From the NCBI RefSeq assembly GCF_000241465.1, contig NZ_JH584235.1, forward strand, positions 2,476,779 to 2,540,778: a stretch of 64,000 nt of DNA, given 5' to 3'. Under the pieces are notes generated by a model. The model saw only the letters and a list, made by a program, of their open reading frames with translations, was not told the DNA's origin and searched no databases. Below, in pieces: positions 62,449-64,000 of this stretch; the first letter of the stretch is position 1, and the number at the start of each line of letters is the position of its first letter. A program made the translations under genes and the position numbers. Source of the stretch: Sphingomonas echinoides ATCC 14820. GTDB lineage: Bacteria; Pseudomonadota; Alphaproteobacteria; Sphingomonadales; Sphingomonadaceae.

Positions 62449-63950
62449 GTTCGGCGGCACTACGCGGCACGCCGCGCCGCGCGATCGTTATCGGGGCGGG
62501 GTTTGGCGGGCTCGCGCTCGCGATCCGGCTGCAATCGGCCGGGGTCGAGACGACCATCGTCGAGGCGCGCGACAAGCCGGGTGGCCGCGCCTATGTGTGG
62601 GAGAAAGACGGCTTCGTGTTCGATGCCGGCCCGACCGTGATCACCGATCCGCCGTGCCTGCAGGAATTGTGGGCGCTGACCGGGCGCGACATGGCCGAGG
62701 ACGTGACGCTGGCACCGGTATCGCCCTTCTACCGGCTCAACTGGCCGGACGGTGTCAATTTCGATTATTCGAACGATGAGCCTGCGCTGCGCGCCGAAAT
62801 CGCCAAGCTCAATCCGGCCGACGTTGCGGGCTATGCCAAGTTCCTGGAATACTCGGCCGGGGTCTATGAGGAGGGCTATCGCAAGCTCGGCTCGGTCGCG
62901 TTTCTCGATTTCGCGTCGATGATCAAGGCGGCCCCGGCGCTTGCCAAATATCAGGCGTGGCGCTCGGTCTATTCGATCGTCTCATCTTATGTGAAGGACG
63001 AGCATCTGCGCCAGGCGCTGTCGTTCCACACGCTGCTGGTGGGCGGCAACCCGATGAACACCAGCGCGATCTATGCGCTGATCCACAAGCTCGAAAAAGA
63101 CGGCGGCGTGTGGTTCGCAATGGGCGGCACCAACCAGCTGATCGCCGGGATGGTCAAGCATTTCGAGCGGCTGGGCGGGGTGTTGCGGCTGAACGATGCC
63201 GCGGTCGATATCGCCACGCTGGGCGACCGTGCGACGGGCGTCACCACCGCGAGCGGCTGGCACCAGGATGCCGATATGGTCGCGTGCAACAGCGACATCA
63301 TGCACAGCTATCGCGACTTGCTCAAATCCTCGCGCAGTGCGCAGCGGACCAAGACCGGGCTGGCGCGCAAGCGCTATTCGCCGTCGCTGTTCGTGGTGCA
63401 TTTCGGGATCAAGGGCACCTGGCCGGGCATCCCGCACCACATGATCCTGTTCGGGCCGCGCTATAAGGGGCTGCTCGCCGACATTTACGATCATGGCGTG
63501 CTGCCGGAAGACTTCTCGCTCTATCTGCATCATCCGACCGTGACCGATCCGTCGATGGCGCCCGAGGGGCATTCGACCTTCTACGTGCTGGCGCCGGTGC
63601 CCAATCTCGGCAAATTCCCGGTCGACTGGAACGAGATCGGGCCGATCCTGGAGAAGCGCATCCTCGATGAGGTCGGGCGGCGGTTGATTCCGGATATTCA
63701 CGAGCGGATCGTCACCAAATTCCATTATGCGCCCAATGATTTCGCGCAGGATCTGAACGCGCATCTGGGCAGCGCCTTCTCGCTGGAGCCGATCCTGACG
63801 CAGAGCGCGTGGTTCCGCGTGCACAATCGCGACGACCATATCCCGAACCTGTATTTCGTCGGCGCGGGCACGCATCCGGGGGCCGGGATTCCGGGCGTGG
63901 TCGGGAGTGCCAAGGCGACGGCGGCGTTGATGTTGGAGACGGAACGGTGA
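62445..63950 (+). CDS. crtI: phytoene desaturase (lycopene-forming)
   Basis: FAD-dependent desaturase that adds four double bonds to phytoene. A 501-residue protein with AIVIGAGFGGLALAIRL near the start, EARDKPGGRAYVWEKDGFVFDAGP, and the C-terminal carotenoid-desaturase signature YFVGAGTHPGAGIPGVVGSAK. It follows crtY by a four-base overlap. The phytoene synthase gene crtB would be expected beyond the right edge. Confidence 0.96.
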   Translation: MSSAALRGTPRRAIVIGAGFGGLALAIRLQSAGVETTIVEARDKPGGRAYVWEKDGFVFDAGPTVITDPPCLQELWALTGRDMAEDVTLAPVSPFYRLNWPDGVNFDYSNDEPALRAEIAKLNPADVAGYAKFLEYSAGVYEEGYRKLGSVAFLDFASMIKAAPALAKYQAWRSVYSIVSSYVKDEHLRQALSFHTLLVGGNPMNTSAIYALIHKLEKDGGVWFAMGGTNQLIAGMVKHFERLGGVLRLNDAAVDIATLGDRATGVTTASGWHQDADMVACNSDIMHSYRDLLKSSRSAQRTKTGLARKRYSPSLFVVHFGIKGTWPGIPHHMILFGPRYKGLLADIYDHGVLPEDFSLYLHHPTVTDPSMAPEGHSTFYVLAPVPNLGKFPVDWNEIGPILEKRILDEVGRRLIPDIHERIVTKFHYAPNDFAQDLNAHLGSAFSLEPILTQSAWFRVHNRDDHIPNLYFVGAGTHPGAGIPGVVGSAKATAALMLETER

Positions 63951-63963
63951 CGATGCAGAATCT

Positions 63964-63984
63964 CCCCTCCCTGGAAGGGAGGGG
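63964..63984. repeat. GC-rich REP-like hairpin at the window edge
   Basis: CCCCTCCCT-GGA-AGGGAGGGG, a perfect 9-base stem with a 3-base loop, followed by a G-rich TCGGGGGTGGGT. It resembles a common alphaproteobacterial intergenic palindrome and differs from the 41418 REP family. It starts 14 bases after crtI; the rest may continue outside the window. Confidence 0.5.
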
Positions 63985-64000
63985 TCGGGGGTGGGTCGGC

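Noticed and set aside
63953..64000. Start of another gene after crtI (ATG at 63953)
   Set aside because: The codons run straight through the REP-like hairpin, a common cause of spurious short frames. crtB would be expected a little further on, outside the window.

Overview
The window looks like the replication-origin region of a high-GC alphaproteobacterial chromosome, most likely Sphingomonas or a close relative. The evidence is the gene order mnmG-mnmE-(DUF6489)-rho-hemJ-hemE / ppsR-maf-aroE-coaE-dnaQ, a parS site beside mnmG, several sphingomonad-type small families (DUF6489, DUF1491, MmcB, YcgN), a type III polyketide synthase operon, and carotenoid genes crtY and crtI. No rRNA, tRNA, CRISPR array, prophage or transposase gene was found.

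Layout. (1) 1-7133, mostly minus strand: tRNA-modification genes mnmG and mnmE with a parS palindrome between them, then rho, hemJ and hemE. The 317-base gap 6817-7133 carries DnaA boxes and clustered GANTC sites and is the probable oriC. (2) 7134-12704, plus strand: ppsR, maf, aroE, coaE, dnaQ, hpf, ptsN, a thioesterase and DUF1491. Gene polarity flips at the gap, as expected for bidirectional replication. (3) 12860-19072: cell-wall hydrolase, mmcB, ankyrin protein, SCO protein, YcgN, YgjP-type peptidase, class A PBP, msrB. (4) 19077-21942: a three-gene operon of type III PKS, methyltransferase and flavoprotein, laid out like the srsABC phenolic-lipid genes. (5) 22140-34328: a low-oxygen block. 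It holds a FixL-type heme-PAS kinase, FixJ, a lone receiver, OmpW, a universal stress protein, HemN, cytochrome bd oxidase (cydA, cydB and a 34-codon cydX) and its assembly transporter cydDC. TTGAC-N4-ATCAA (FNR/FixK-like) sites occur here and at 50351. (6) 34370-38910: formylglycine-generating enzyme, TetR regulator, metallo-beta-lactamase-fold hydrolase and a Cys-type sulfatase. (7) 38907-46641: prfC, a mutarotase-like gene, a two-hairpin REP element, pheST, rplT-rpmI, hisN. (8) 46817-51984: GGDEF protein, a sigma-54 promoter in front of a 36-residue membrane peptide, S41 protease lipoprotein, ferritin-like YciE, a Lys-rich peptide with a PhnA-domain protein, ung, and an iron-permease-like protein. 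(9) 52132-54503: yefM-yoeB, then parD with a truncated parE that runs into an AT-richer two-gene cassette (a DUF6932-type nucleotidyltransferase plus an unrecognised 337-residue partner). (10) 54609-63950: thiC with a TPP riboswitch, two tandem Tat-exported ferritin-like proteins, MipA/OmpV, DUF2141, a sterol-desaturase-family hydroxylase, and crtY-crtI, which run to the window edge.

How the parts may work together. Heme supply (hemE, hemJ, hemN), a heme-based oxygen sensor and a heme-rich high-affinity oxidase are all present, so a low-oxygen response controlled by FixLJ and an FNR/FixK-type regulator is the simplest reading of the middle third. The best candidate for an undescribed system is the AT-rich nucleotidyltransferase cassette at 53041-54503, which appears to have landed in a toxin gene.
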